Shown: positions 13,587 through 25,956, numbered from the stretch's first letter. The stretch is DNA of 64,000 nucleotides from Riptortus pedestris (GCA_019009955.1 CM032233.1:63341001-63405000); one strand, 5' to 3'. Translations and numbers: made by a program. Notes: a model not told the origin generated them from the letters alone.

Positions 13587-14955
13587 TTTACTGGAACGGC
13601 GGTGATCAAGTGGCTTCCGTACTCGTCCGCCTTGCTAGAGAAACTGAGTTCAAGGCCAGACATTGCACACCACATTTTATTTAACTGAATGGTTTCGAAT
13701 TTCGACTTCTAAACGTACCTCCGATGTTCTCTCATTATCGTGAAGGATGTGAGTAGCCAATTGAACGAAGAAACAGCGAATTGGTCTGTAATGTCACCAA
13801 AATACGGCCAATGTCTGAAGCAGACCTCCCATCGAGCAGGCCTCAGCTGGTCCTTGATCGGTTGTTGAGTCATATATTTATATTCTATCACCATACTACT
13901 TACTACAAAGAAACGAATTAAATTGGAGACAATAAATGTCTTCCAGGGTTCTACTTTTTTTTTTCAAAAATAAAACCCAAATACTATTTACCAAATGTCT
14001 TAAAGTAACTAGGGGCTGACGATATCTTATTACAATCATTCTATTAAAAAAAAAAAAAGTTGCGAGAGTTAGAGAGTTTTGAGTATTTTCTAATTAGAAA
14101 GTGGCCCTCATAATTGCCAAATAACCCAAAATTAAGATAATATCTTTATGAAATTAGAATCAACAATATCAATTTTAGACTTTTAATAAATAATATAAAG
14201 GCCAAAAAGGATAAAAGTAAAAAAAAAAAAGGGTCTTACATTAAGACCCTTTTCTTTTGTCTTTATCTTTGTTGATATTTAAATAAAAAATAAAAAAAAG
14301 GTGATTCAACAATTCTTGAGAATCACGTCTCACGCAAGATGACATTCCGCCTTCTATTCTCTGTTTCCCCTTAGGAAGAACCACCATATAGATAGATGAT
14401 TGATTTTATTGACTAATATATACATATATTAGCCTGAGTCTGGCCCATTTAGTGTTAGTAATATTTCTAGTAATATACAAAAAAAGTATATAAGAACTAA
14501 TCACATAATATTAACCTACTATATACAGAAAATAATAAATTTTTTTGTTAAATAAATGTTTCCAAATAGTACTTCAACTTCTAAAATTCTTTATAAACTT
14601 AATCTGGTCAGTACTATCTAAACATCATATGTATTTACTTTTATTTATTTGATTACTGTGACTTGTAAATTGACCTAGTTGGACGTTTCTATATTAGTAG
14701 TGTTTAATTATCACCAGAACTCCATATAAACAATACTTAAAATTAGGTTGTTTATGAGTTGAAATTGATACACTACCAAACAGCAAATATCTTGAATCCA
14801 ACTCAGGGATTTGATGTTAACTAATGCCGGTAATGTAATGTATGTGAATATTTTATGACATTACTTTATCAGCAAGAAGGGATATATTACATATTTTAGC
14901 TGACTCAATGTTACTAAGATACTAACGAATGGACAATCTACTAGTCCTGCTTTGA

Positions 14956-15190
14956 TTTCGACTACTAAAAAACTTCATTTTCAGTTTTTCATGAAACGTT
15001 TAAATATCGAGTTTGGCAACGATATAACAAAAGTTGTGGCCGCTGGAGATTCAAACATTATAAACATCGCAGACGACATTGAACCGAGTGATTTTTGTTA
15101 TATCCTGGTTGCATAGAAGGGCATTTGAAAAAATAATTCTTTAAAATTTTGCCATTATCATAGCCTCAATAGCTGATTTCTTAGAAGGTG
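14956..15190 (+). mobile_element. Family-A 3' half, decayed
   Basis: AAACGTTTAAATATCGAGTT, GGCAACGATATAACAAAAG and CCTCAATAGCTGATTTC are in family order. The palindrome and AT tract are lost. Confidence 0.6.
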
Positions 15191-17660
15191 CATTTTGTAA
15201 GGTACTTCTGTTACTTCTTTCATGAACCGGTAGTCTAGTAATAGTGGAGCACTTGCCCTAATAGTAGCAGACTCTGGTTCGAGTGAATATTAAAAATAGC
15301 AATGTGTACTGGCTGTTCAATTCTCTCTTTTCGTTCACGCTGAACCTTATTCGCCATCAACCGGTTACTACCATCATATGTTACATAATTAGTCCATAGA
15401 ACTTTGTCGTTACTTATCAACGGAGATAAAGATATTAAGCCTGACACAACAAATAAACTATGAATATGAATAGTTAAAACATTAGTTTTTACATTTCTCC
15501 GAATGAACCCTTTAAAATGACATTTATTATATCTCATTCATTGAAGAGAATTGATGATTATAAATCAGACTAATCATATCCGATTAGCCGTTCGGAAATC
15601 AGAGTTGGGACTAGATGTAATTAAAAAAAAAGTTTATTGTAGCCTCAATACATAATTACCTCGTCACGGAAGCCTAATAACACTCCTCAAAAACTAATAA
15701 CTGTTTCCATTTAGTTGGTAAATTGCTCTCAATTCCGAGGTTCGGAATGGTCGGTCGCTTGGCCGTTTCGAAATAAATTTAATTCCGAGTTAATATAAAT
15801 ACTGATGGTCGCGTGACAAGTCTCACTGCACGCACGAGGTTGATAGAAGCAGAGCTAAAGCCGAAACTAGCACTCCACCTCGTATGTTAGCTGTTATCGG
15901 CCACGCTTGAGAGGTGTCACATTTCACCTCTTTGCTACCCAGTCATTTTGTCATTACTCAAAAAGCATGTGCCGTTTTTATTACTCAAATAAAAAGGTCT
16001 TATAAAGAGTAGTTCCCCTTTGAGAAAATTACTATTTCTCGGGAAACGCCACAAAGCCAATTTGCTAATATGGCATATGATTTCCTTTACGTGTACGTTT
16101 TTAAAACGAAAACAGAACTGATTCACGCATTGTGATCAGAGGCGGCACTCTCTCCACCCCTCTTCATTTTTCAGAATCATTTCGAACATTTTTTTTTACG
16201 ATCTGGGTTTTTATCATGAATAGCCTTCTCCTGTAAGACAATGTTTGTAGTGGACGTCCTCCAACAATAATACTAAATATTGTCTGCCGCATGGAAACCT
16301 CGTGAAAACGTGGTTTGTCTCCTACAATCTGATTTTATTGAGTAATCTTGATTGCACAACCAGAACTAACTAAATATAACACAATTGGTTATTAAGAAAC
16401 TATAAAGAAGAATATAGTATTTTTTTTTTCAACTTTCAAATTTATTTCTTATCGTAGTTGACTCCATTTAGTTTATTTTTTAAGGGATTCGGACCTAACA
16501 GAAAACAATTATTAGGAGAAAATGTGAAAAAAATATAGAGAATAAAAGATTATCAACAAGAATTGAAACATCAAAAAATCCCACATGGGGAGTTTTCAGA
16601 TTTCCGAAGCCCTTAAAAGTGCTTTCTCTCAACTAATTTATAGTAGGATTCCATAACATAAATCGATGCGAACAAATTCAGCATTGCTCATGACTCTCAT
16701 ACAATCTCTTCCCTGAACAGTTTCCTAAATAATTGATATTTACATGGCTCTCCTTAATATTTTTAAAACAAAATCTAATTCTTCAATTATATCGACATCT
16801 TTACAGTTCGAATTTTGAATAAATCAATTTGGAATTGACTAAAAGGACTAGGTGCTACAGGAATATAAATTGAAAAAATGAATGCAAACGTTTTTTTTAT
16901 TCCAAATACATGCATTTAATCCCATTTGATTGTCGTTATTTCGTGTCAGTTTTTTAATTTAATAACTTCTATTCCCTTTTTTTTTTAAGATTTGGCTAAC
17001 GTTTTTGTATTGAAATCACAACCCCAAACGTAAAAAAAAGGCGTTTAACATTTTTTTTAATGCTAATTTTTTTTCTACATAATAATAGTACATACTAGAG
17101 CGTATGAATGCTATTAGATATGATTTCCATTATTCGAATCTCAAACAACAATTTTAATAAAGCATTTACCTATGAAATCAATATATTCAGGAGCAAACTA
17201 ATATTTTTAAATATTTATAGCTCTGAGGAAATATATGCTTCCTCTGCTCTGCAAATGACTTTTGAGTCTGGAATCATTGTTCGAATACTCTCGCTTTATT
17301 CATTAATTTATTATAAGTTCACTCATGCTGACGCATGATTTTTGGATTACAATTAATTGTGCTCAGCTTGCAAAACGTACTTGCATATGACTCAAAAGTG
17401 GCGTGTTTTGTAGGTTGTAATTATTACAGAGAAAGGATTAATGTTTCTTTTTATTATGATTAACAATAGGTAATAAATATCTCATTAATCTCCTCCATCA
17501 GTATTACCCATACAAGCGAGAACACCTGCCATACCAGGTCCTGTTCGGCTAATTACAGACGCCTCGGCCAATGGCAATTTATGTATTTCTTCTTCGGCAT
17601 ACTCACACATAAATATATATTTTACACTTTAAGCGCTACTATCCATGAAGGACCTAGGTC
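15191..17660. other. Stretch without recognised gene
   Basis: A slightly GC-richer patch at 15715-15925 (TTCGGAATGGTCGGTCGCTT) may be an old repeat. Otherwise AT-rich and featureless. Confidence 0.5.
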
Positions 17661-17667
17661 TCTGGTA

Positions 17668-17800
17668 TCACCTAATTACACAACTTTTCTTAATTCTTTT
17701 TAGGCTCTTCCTGTTACTGAATCCAAGCACCCTTAAGTACTTATCTAGGTCATCAATCAGCCTTCGCCTGGGCCAGCCTCTCTTCCGCCTCGGATGCAAT
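17668..17800 (-). pseudogene. LINE ORF2 extreme C-terminal fragment
   Basis: The minus-strand frame contains RKRGWPRRRLIDDLDKYLRVLG followed by FSNRKSLKRIKKS. It matches the general pattern rRGRPrkRWiDDl..yLr.lG...wk.laqDR.kWr seen near the end of many non-LTR retrotransposon polyproteins. Key tryptophans and the DR of the usual motif are changed, so it is decayed. It lies about 700 bp from the fragment at 18512 on the same strand, but the two need not belong to one insertion. Confidence 0.6.
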
Positions 17801-17993
17801 ACATCTTTTTCGGTGATTTGCTGAGTGTCAATATTACCATATGTGCTAATTACAGCTGTTCGTATTCTCATTAGTAACTGTGATATGGGGTTTGCCATAT
17901 AACTCCTTTATATTTTAGGATGTGATAAGCCTTTAGTACTCATCTTTGAATACTCCAAATATTGTTTTTTATGGTTCTTTTTTTTTTTGACTA

Positions 17994-18006
17994 CTCTCTC
18001 TCTCTC

Positions 18007-18056
<50 letters not shown>
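17994..18056. repeat. (CT)n then (CA)n microsatellite
   Basis: Compound dinucleotide repeat. It lies about 100 bp right of a LINE C-terminal remnant. Confidence 0.9.
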
Positions 18057-18059
<3 letters not shown>

Positions 18060-18511
18060 TATAAACAAACCATGTGTACGATCAGACCCCGAATACCAGC
18101 AATTGAATGGTAGTCTAGATTCTTCTTGCTTCAAACACAAATAACCAAAAGTAAACAAGTGTTCTTGCCAATCTCAACGTGGTTCCTATTCTGAAATGTG
18201 GTTTAGTAACAGAAAGCATAAAATTTAGTACAAACCACGAAAATCTCACCCCTTCCAAAGTTCTTAAGGAAGTCAAAGGAAGGTATTTGGTTTGCATCAG
18301 AACACTATTGAGAAAAAGAATATATAAATAAAGAAATACTAGTAAATCAGTATACTGAGGGCCTTGGTTATGTTAAAATATATATAATAGACTTTCCCAC
18401 AGGATAAGATGTGTCAAATTCGCAAGGAAGAGATCAAGCGAGCCCAATGCTCCCTAGATTTTATTTATTACAATATACCGCATCTACTCTTGTCATTAGC
18501 GGTAGGTGGTT

Positions 18512-18960
18512 CTATATTTCATGGAACAAACAAGTTACAGTTAAAAATATAAAAAGCCTTTTTATGTCTTCTTCATCGTCTCTAAGGATTTCTCTTAAGT
18601 TCGGTTTTAGGTTCAAAGCTCTTTTTGGAAGATCGTATTTCTTACAATTGACGAGAAGATGCGAAACGGTAAGATGGACATTACAACAATCGCAGGTTGG
18701 TGGGAATAAGCCCTTCAATAAATAACTATGTGTTAATTTTGTGTGTCCGATTCGGACACGGGCAAGAATGACCTCCTCTTTTCGGATTATTCTGCTTGCA
18801 GTGTTCCAACGCTCGGTAATTTCTTTGATTTGTTGCAGTTTATTGTCGTGTTTTTTTTTTATCCAGTCTGACTTCCACCTTCGAAGTATGAGCTCGAAAT
18901 AGCACTCTCGTTTCCAATTGTCTGGGAAGATGAAGGTTACTGAAGTTCCATATTCTACGA
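18512..18960 (-). pseudogene. LINE (non-LTR retrotransposon) ORF2 C-terminal fragment
   Basis: The open minus-strand frame runs to the stop at 18512 and is open upstream to 19087, but family-like character starts near LILRRWKSDW. The diagnostic segment is ARVRIGHTKLTHSYLLKG followed by PPTCDCCN, LTVSHLLVNC and KKYD. This is the R(L/V)RIGHTxLTHxYLL...CxxC....HLLxxC tail found after the RNase H domain in Jockey-like LINEs. The reverse transcriptase and RNase H proper are missing, so it is a 5'-truncated or decayed copy. About 150 codons remain without a stop, suggesting moderate age. Confidence 0.8.
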
Positions 18961-19375
18961 GCTTCCAAATCCGTATTTTCATTACCCTCCAAACCAAAAT
19001 GTGAGGGAACCCTAGATTTAGATAGATCCTCAAAACAAAAACAAAAAAAATCGGCTTAGAGTTGAATTTCCCATAAAAACTAGCCATAGTAATTTTAGTT
19101 TCCTCAGCCGACCGAGTAGATTCACGTGACAGGCTTTTTAAGTTCTAGGCAATATGAATGTTTAAATGTTCAAACCTTCATTTCATCTCCGTTAATACTT
19201 TTTAACAGGCTCTCATTTTAAAGATAATTTTAACATTAATATGTATATTGATACACACAAAACACTTACGCAACTCAGGTGCAACTATGATAAGGATGAA
19301 GTTTAGTATACTCAAAATTGGTAGAGGAGCAAAGTAATGGATTGTGGGAGGGGTCAAAATACATAATAAATCACA

Positions 19376-19501
19376 TTTTAGCAGATTTCCCTTAAGGGAA
19401 ATCAGCTATTGAGGTTCTACTCATGACGCTATTTTCGAAATTTTTCTACAAATGTCCATCGATCCTACCCAGGAGATGACGAAAATGAGGTCAGTTCTAA
19501 A

Positions 19502-19565
<64 letters not shown>

Positions 19566-20064
19566 CTATCTATCTATATATTTGTCTGTTACCGCTCTAG
19601 TGGTCGTAATTTTTGTTTTATCTTTACTAAACTTAATATATAATCGTTTTATACAAAAAGACAAATCAAGTTCGTAAACGGCTGAAATCGGACCAGGGGG
19701 AAAGGGGGTTTAGAGGGGGGGAATTTCGAAAACTCTTAATGTCTCCGTTATTATGTGTCGTATCGAAAAATAATATAGAACCAATCTTATTGTAAATTGA
19801 ATATTCTATAAATGTTGTTATGTACATTTTTTCACTATCTTGATAATAAACTGCGATATTTGCATATTTTAGGTTTTGGTCTTTAGTAAACACCCACTCC
19901 TACTCATCTCATATTAACAATATTCTATTACGTTATGAAGCATTCTATTTGAAGCTTAAATACCAAATATTGTTCTCATTGAACTTTTAATTTTTGAGAT
20001 AAAGGCAAAAACGTGACGCACTTGGGAAATCTGCTTAGTTAACGCAGTCCCTTCGTGACGAACT
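19376..20064 (-). mobile_element. Family-A element, subfamily with a different 5' half
   Basis: The 3' palindrome, AT tract (19503-19559) and central body match other copies. The region between the central body and the 5' end is replaced by sequence shared only with the copies at 1450 and 33822 (CACCCACTCCTACTCAT and onward). Confidence 0.78.
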
Positions 20065-20069
20065 TTTTT

Positions 20070-21160
20070 TGTTTTCCATTAATATCCTTACGGATTTTTT
20101 TGTTCCTTGAGTTGAAACATATGATTGAGTTTGTTTATGAACAACTGAAGCAGGTGTTAAGAGGATGTGACTGCACAACGTCCTAAAAAGCTCTCTAAAG
20201 CTTTTCACACCATCAGTCACTGTACCATTCCTCTGTAACCCCCAGACAACTACATTAGACGTTGCTTATTACTAACCTACTTTCGTGTTTTCGACATCCA
20301 CAATCAATTTAACAATGTAGAGGATGTACATTTTTATTGACGGATTATCAAAAAATATGAACATTTAAAAATTGAAAAAAAAAAGTTCAATCCTACAACT
20401 AAATGCGACGATTGTGATGTGTGTACTAAAGGATAACACAGCATAAAACTCTCATATCTCTAGCAGATTCAAGCGTTTAAAAATACATCTGTGAGTGATT
20501 CGACATTTTCATTGGAGTGATGTTGTAATGGTGTTAATTACCAACAGAAAAGTTAATAATAATAATTAATAATAACTATTTGCAAGCATTGCTAGACCTT
20601 CGTGCTTACGTTACTAAAAATTAGTCGGGATGACGAACAATTTTTATTTGTAACTCAAAACCTTCGCTTAATGGGGATGAAAGCTTTTTTTAAACATTTC
20701 TAGTAAACAGATGCACTGTTTGGTTAGTTAAATTTTACTGTATTTTGTTATTCCTTGCTTTATTTCTGTTTTTAATAATTAATTTAATACCATCAAATTT
20801 AATTTACAATTTCATGAAATCCCAAATTTAGATTCATTAGAAAATATTATGTCTCATTTTATGATTTTTCGTTCTCGAAGCATGGGTGGTTCCATTATTT
20901 TAAGATTATCTTGTAATTTATTACATTTTAGTAAAATTAATCAATCAATATGCCTTTGAAGCAGTTAGCATTGTTAAAGGGGCCATTTCTATAGGCTCCA
21001 TGCTGGTCCAAGTATGAATTGATCCTTTTTATGTACAATATTAGTTAAATTACCAGAGACGGTATGCACTTTCTAGAATGAGTTCTTAGATATAGGTCTG
21101 TGCTATTGATTAGACTTGGCCCCCAGCTTCCCTTTCTTGGTAAGGCACCAATATATATCT
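20070..21160. other. Stretch without recognised gene
   Basis: AT-rich; no exon, repeat terminus or RNA signature seen. Confidence 0.5.
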
Positions 21161-21164
21161 ATAT

Positions 21165-21420
21165 GGTCTGTTGCAGATCAATTTTTGTTTGATATTTACC
21201 GAAATCGATATTTAAGGGTTTCATGTAAAACTAAAGACAGGGAGGTCGGAAATTCGAAATGTCTCTCTTGAATGAATCAAACGAAAAATAATGTAGAAAC
21301 AATCTTGTTGCAAATATAAATTTCTATAACTATTGTTTTATACATTTTTTACTACCCTCTATTTTGTAATATATCTTATATGGCGAATAAGGAAAATTAT
21401 ATAATATACTCTTTGGCACG
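21165..21420 (-). mobile_element. Family-A internal body, decayed
   Basis: Reverse-oriented pieces such as TTTGTTTGATATTTACC, CAATCTTGTTGCAAAT and ATTGTTTTATACATTTTT remain. Ends are absent. Confidence 0.5.
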
Positions 21421-22179
21421 TATTATCCCATTTTTCTTATCATGTGACTCAAGATATTATTTTAGGAACCACTCCGCTATGTTCCATTGAAAATAGCCTG
21501 ATTGATGGTGATCGCAGCTCCTGTGCAAGAAGTATTTTATGATTTTACGTGATTGTGTTTTTTTTTTTAAGTGTACACTCTGCGTTGCAATTGCGTCTGC
21601 TATTCTCACATAGCTATTAGATGTTTCTTGTAATCAAAGAAAAATCCTGGTATTATTGCTACTATGTAAAATCATGTTTATTAAGCTAGATTCAGACTAA
21701 TGTCATTTATTAAAAGCAAAATAAATCCATTACTTAAGTTCTACGCTGATGTCCTAGATGCATTTATTAAGGCGAAGCTCGTGTTGGAATGACATCTCAT
21801 TTCCGAGTAACAATAATAATAAAGGCCTTGTTTTAGAAAAAAATAAATAATTATATAAGCTGAATTCAACACATTCGCGATATGTTAGCTTGTTTTGAAA
21901 ATAGTACGGGCTATAATGGGTGTTAATTTTAGATAGAAAATTAATGAAATACAAATAATTTTGTTAAGATTAGAAAGAAGAATTAAAGTAATGCATAAAA
22001 CAAAAATTGATTGGAATAAATGATAACAGAAATACTTAGGTTTCCGTATTTTACTCCCTATTATATCTCCACGGCTCATGTTGAGTTTGGTAACGCAGAA
22101 ATGAAAATTGTTCCTGCTGAAGAGTCAAAAGACATTTGTCATATTTATGTTGATATTTTTATAGAGATAGCTTTAAATT

Positions 22180-22386
22180 AAATGATTTATTAACCACTTT
22201 TTGCAACTAAGGCTAATAGGGACGGGTTATCTACAGGTTACCACCCTTTTCTAGCCAGGGTGACACTCAGGATTTTATTTAATGAATTCCGTCACTAAAT
22301 AAATTTCTATGTCCATGCTGGAATCGAACTCGCCACTCGAGATAAGGCAACGCTTTAACTCACATGACTATAACCTGAGTCCCAGA
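22180..22386 (-). mobile_element. tRNA-derived SINE, same family as 40791
   Basis: This is a near full-length reverse-oriented copy. On the minus strand it carries the A-box region (AGTCATGTGAGTTAAAGCG), the B box (GTTCGATTCC) and the AACCCGTCC body motif. A possible short AGAGATA duplication flanks it, too short to be sure. Confidence 0.8.
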
Positions 22387-22427
22387 GAGAGATACAAATT
22401 TCATCAGCTTTATCCAGCTTTATACAA

Positions 22428-22641
22428 ATTATCATTTACGGCTTCGTAATATATAATGCCACATTGAAATCTAGCCCCCATTGACATTTTTGCTAATTTG
22501 CCTTACTTTGAAGTAGGTACTCATATATAGAGGTAGCTTTATATGAGTATCTACTTCAAAGTAAAGAAAATTAGCAAAAATGGCAATGGGCCTAGAATTT
22601 CAATGTGGCATTATATATTACGAAGTTGTAAAGGATGATTT
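22428..22641. repeat. Long hairpin: ~100-bp arms, ~15-nt loop
   Basis: The left arm (CTTCGTAATATATAATGCC, ACATTGAAAT, then TACTTTGAAGTAGGTACTC) is mirrored by the right arm (GAGTATCTACTTCAAAGTA, then ATTTCAATGT and GGCATTATATATTACGAAG). The loop is about 22526-22540. A few mismatches and small bulges occur. It could be a MITE, or a transcribed hairpin giving small RNAs. It abuts the SINE at 22180-22386. Confidence 0.75.
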
Positions 22642-22809
22642 TTGACGTGACTTGATATGACCTTCATCATAACCACCTCCCCCCCTCTTCATATCTCTTA
22701 ATGAAGAGAGGGAGAACGCGATAAAAGGATCAGTCATCTTTATAGACAGCAGACATCTGGTTTTCACTGGCAGATAACGACAAACTGGAGGTGTAACTTA
22801 AAGAAAGAA

Positions 22810-23138
22810 AAAAAAAGAAACCGATAAGGCTAGTGATAGCAAACTGAAGAGATAAAAGAGGTATAGGATGAGGGACGGGAGGGGTATGATAGTGGGGTGG
22901 AGAGGGGGGATGTAAGAGGAGGGGAAAAGAGCCGATTAGATGGAGACGACTGTTTACAGGTTTCTGTTGACCCCAGGCCACCGGCATCTAGTTGGTTCCC
23001 TTTGACTAGGGTAAACAGGAGGACCACCGGCGTTGAGATCGACCGCCTACCTCCGACCCAATCCCTAAGGTTCACTCCTTCCTCCGTACCTCTTCCGATT
23101 TTCACAAGAAATAATAGCAGTCGCCAAATGCCGTCAAC
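22810..23138. promoter_or_regulatory. GC-richer island, purine/pyrimidine-skewed start
   Basis: It opens with a GA-rich run (22840-22935), then mixed GC-rich sequence (CCCAGGCCACCGGCATC) up to the boundary of the family-A element. Several open frames overlap with no protein motif. Either a regulatory element or an unrecognised exon. Confidence 0.25.
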
Positions 23139-23144
23139 CTAAAA

Positions 23145-23633
23145 AGTCCGTCACGCAGGGGCTGCGTAAACTAACCAGATTTCCCACCTGAAGTTTTACA
23201 ATAGCGAAATCTGCCTACTAATAACAGTAGTAGTAACTAGTCTCTAAACCAATTTCACGAGAGCCGAACAGTTAAAGAACCGGCCGAACTAGCTTTCGGC
23301 GGAAAGCCCCGAATAGACCCAACTTCATCCGATCTCAACTTATCAAAATGCAAATATCTCGGTTAATCTTTAAGATAGAGAATAAATGTATATAACATTA
23401 ATTATAGTACATTTTATTTACAATAAGATTGGTTCAATACAATTTTTCGATCCGACGCGTAACAACGGAGATATTCAGGATTTTCAAAAATCCCCCTCTT
23501 AACCCCCCTCCTCCCACTGGTCCAATTTCAGCCGTTAACGAACTTGGTCTTTCTTTTTACATAAAACGATTAAATATCGAGTTTGGTAACGATTAAACAA
23601 AAATTGCGACCGCTAGAGCGTTAACAGACAAAT

Positions 23634-23709
<76 letters not shown>

Positions 23710-23747
23710 TCAAAATTATTTATATATATATATATGTGTGTTCAAAA

Positions 23748-23802
<55 letters not shown>

Positions 23803-23944
23803 TACATATATAAATAATTTTGAACGAACCTCATTTTCGTCATCGCCTGGGTAGGATCGATGGACATTTGAAGAAATATTTCTAAAATCGCGTCATGAGT
23901 ACGACCTCAATAGCTAATTTCCCTTGAGGGAAACCTGCCAAAAC
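23145..23944 (+). mobile_element. Family-A element with an expanded, broken AT microsatellite
   Basis: It has the 5' hairpin end and the 3' palindrome (CCCTTGAGGG variant). The AT tract is split by two copies of GTGTGTTCAAAATTATTTATAT, so the internal microsatellite has expanded and duplicated its edge (23640-23825). Confidence 0.8.
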
Positions 23945-24256
23945 AGATAAGACAGAAAAACGAACAAATTCCAGTAGTGACAATACTACAGGTACTACAT
24001 CGCCTGTTAAATCGTTGGTAAAAACTAAATGACCAATCCGAAATTTAAATGACTTCGTTCTTTCCGTGGAATCACTGTCATTAATTGTGTGGGCCGCTAG
24101 GGTGCAGATTCCAAATGAGTATATGCCAGTTTTACATTGACCAGCAAAATCCTTAATAACATTCAAAGTATCTGTTATCATCTTGTTAAGTATATGAAAG
24201 CTACTGACAGTTGTAACAACCACTTCAGAAAGAATGGACCAAATTACGACAAGCAT
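23945..24256 (-). CDS. Hypothetical ORF, unrecognised, low confidence
   Basis: This is about 104 codons open on the minus strand from ATG 24256, continuing into the end of a family-A element (stop at 23882). The part outside the repeat reads ILNKMITDTLNVIKDF, CKTGIYSFGICTLAAHT and FKFRIGHLVFTNDL. It is hydrophobic with a helix-rich feel but has no family motif I recognise. A TAA precedes the ATG directly. It could be a chance frame, a decayed gene or an exon of an unrelated antisense gene. Confidence 0.15.
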
Positions 24257-25261
24257 TTATTGTTACAAGTTCATAGACGTAATATGGCATCTGTATTTCG
24301 TAATTTTTAATATAAAAATATTAATAGTAAGTTATTATCAAGTTAAAAAAAATATGCCTTTCTTCATATGTTATAAGTAATCTTTTTTCTTACAAAAATG
24401 CATTTTTTTGTTTCACATGAAATCCAAAATTAATCATTTAATTAAAACCTTCTTCATTTCTAGGGGAAAATTGTCATTTCTAGGGAATTATTTTTATATA
24501 CTGTAGATGGTTTCTGACAAACAAATGGGAGATATAATAAAGCTTAGTAGGATTTATTAACTTTAAACAATTATCAAATGTAATAGGTAGGTCTTAGGTC
24601 ACAGTCCATTCATAATTATGTCGTAACATTGGCAAAATGACTGTTGAGTCATACTGTGAAGGAGTAAAGTTATTTGAGAACTGGGAAGAAGTCGGTAACC
24701 CTAAGGAAGTACTTTATTTAGTCATTGCCTTGTTCTTTCAGGGCTCTGTCGAAAGCGTATAATATTCTATTCCTATGCCCGTTGAAATTTATAAAATAGT
24801 TCGGAGTCTTCAAAAAAATACAATTCAGATCTCGCTTTTTTTGCTTAGTAACCTTAGAAATCTTTGTTGTTTAAGACATGCCAAATTAACTTCACCCTTG
24901 CAAACTCTATACCTTTCATTAGATATCGTCTATTACTTACCGTATTTAGAACTTGTTTTTGTTCCAGAGGAGTTAGAACTTGCGTGATATTTCAAACTTT
25001 TTGTCAGAAGTAAAATTCAAAATCTAATCAATAAGCAATATTTTTTTTAAATTTTTAACACTGAAACAAAAGTGTAGTTCCATAAAATAATTGGTTTGTT
25101 TTTGCTTGGGTAGTGATTTTTTTAGTCAATTTCAGGACTACTGTCATTTTCTTCAGCTATATTACTCCCTGGGTAGCAAAGGCATCTTCATTAAAGTAAT
25201 AACACATTAATTTATATCTTTTTCCTTTTCATTCGGTTGGCATTATAGACATTAGAGATCT

Positions 25262-25588
25262 TCAGTCGAACCAGACTGAGAGATTCATGATCAACTTGAC
25301 GTACACCAAGGATGACCTGGAATTAAATGTCTCCAGTAGGCTGACGGGACTCATTTTACCCAGGGGGGGACTTGTAGTGTCACCCGTGGTCATAAGTAAG
25401 TCATAATGGTTAGTCATCCCGAGGGACTGTATATTTTCACTAATCCACAAGAGCCGCAACACTAGTGCATTCTGGTAACGAACTCTTGAACTCACTGGGG
25501 TTCGACCTTGCAGCTATTTTTACCTTCAGCTTACAAAGGGCAGTGGTAGATGTAACTACCCTTAACCCACACGGCCACCGGCACCTCA
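25262..25588 (-). mobile_element. Second, unrelated SINE-like element (tRNA-derived head)
   Basis: On the minus strand the 5' end reads GGTGGCCGTGTGGGTTAAGGG, an A-box-like sequence. About 60 nt later comes AGGTCGAACCCC, a B-box-like sequence. About 230 nt of body follow with no similarity to the other SINE. It is GC-rich compared with its surroundings. Only one copy is in the window, so the limits are approximate. It ends 136 bp before the retn exon at 25725. Confidence 0.55.
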
Positions 25589-25724
25589 GAAACTAAATAA
25601 ATAAATTTATATAGTTTCAATAAAGTTATATTTCATTGTTAAATAAAATATTTTTTTTTATGAGATTTTGCTTCTATTTTTGTATGTTCATTAAATATGC
25701 TACATATTATTTTATTCTTTTCAG

Positions 25725-25829
25725 AGTGGGGCGGAGCTGAGTGAGACTGAAGAGGATAGCAGGGAAGCAGCCCGGCCACCAGTTGATAATGGTGCGCCGG
25801 ATCAATCTATATTAAACAAAATCAAACAG
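25725..25829 (+). CDS. retn: Internal exon, probable ARID3/dead ringer (retn) acidic region
   Basis: The exon is preceded by a pyrimidine-rich acceptor (ttattcttttcag) and followed by a consensus donor (cag|gtaagta). It is exactly 35 codons and open only in the frame starting at 25725; the other two + frames hit stops within the first six codons. The product begins SGAELSETEEDSREA and ends DQSILNKIKQ, an acidic, Ser/Glu-rich segment followed by a short amphipathic basic end. It is phase 0 at both edges, so it joins the exon at 41943 in frame without a split codon. G+C is clearly higher than in flanking DNA. The assignment to retn/ARID3 rests on this exon being the phase-compatible upstream partner of the recognisable eARID exon. 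Acidic stretches before the ARID domain are known in this family, but the segment itself has no motif that names it. A SINE ends 136 bp upstream and a family-A repeat starts about 127 bp downstream. Confidence 0.72.
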
Positions 25830-25956
25830 GTAAGTACATATTTATTAAATATCCAAGCCCGGGAGATAGGAAAGTAAAGCTAATTCCCCTCTCCTGGTTT
25901 ATTTTGTCTGCTAATGGTAATTTGTTGGAATAATTTCCCAGGAAAATAAAAAAAAA

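Larger units (their letters stand above)
1..25724. other. Region upstream of the first recognised exon, no supported coding exon
   Basis: This is either an earlier intron or the 5' flank of the gene. Open frames here are short, sit in repeats or GC-rich islands, and lack splice context plus recognisable protein motifs. Repeats and islands inside it are listed separately. Confidence 0.5.

Noticed and set aside
13596..13670. tRNA or SINE head (AGTTCAAGGCC as a B box)
   Set aside because: No convincing A box or cloverleaf, and no second copy in the window.
19452..19643. Poly(Ile-Tyr) ORFs here and at 31554, 32856, 32880, 56324 and 56334
   Set aside because: They are translations of AT microsatellites and their flanking repeats.
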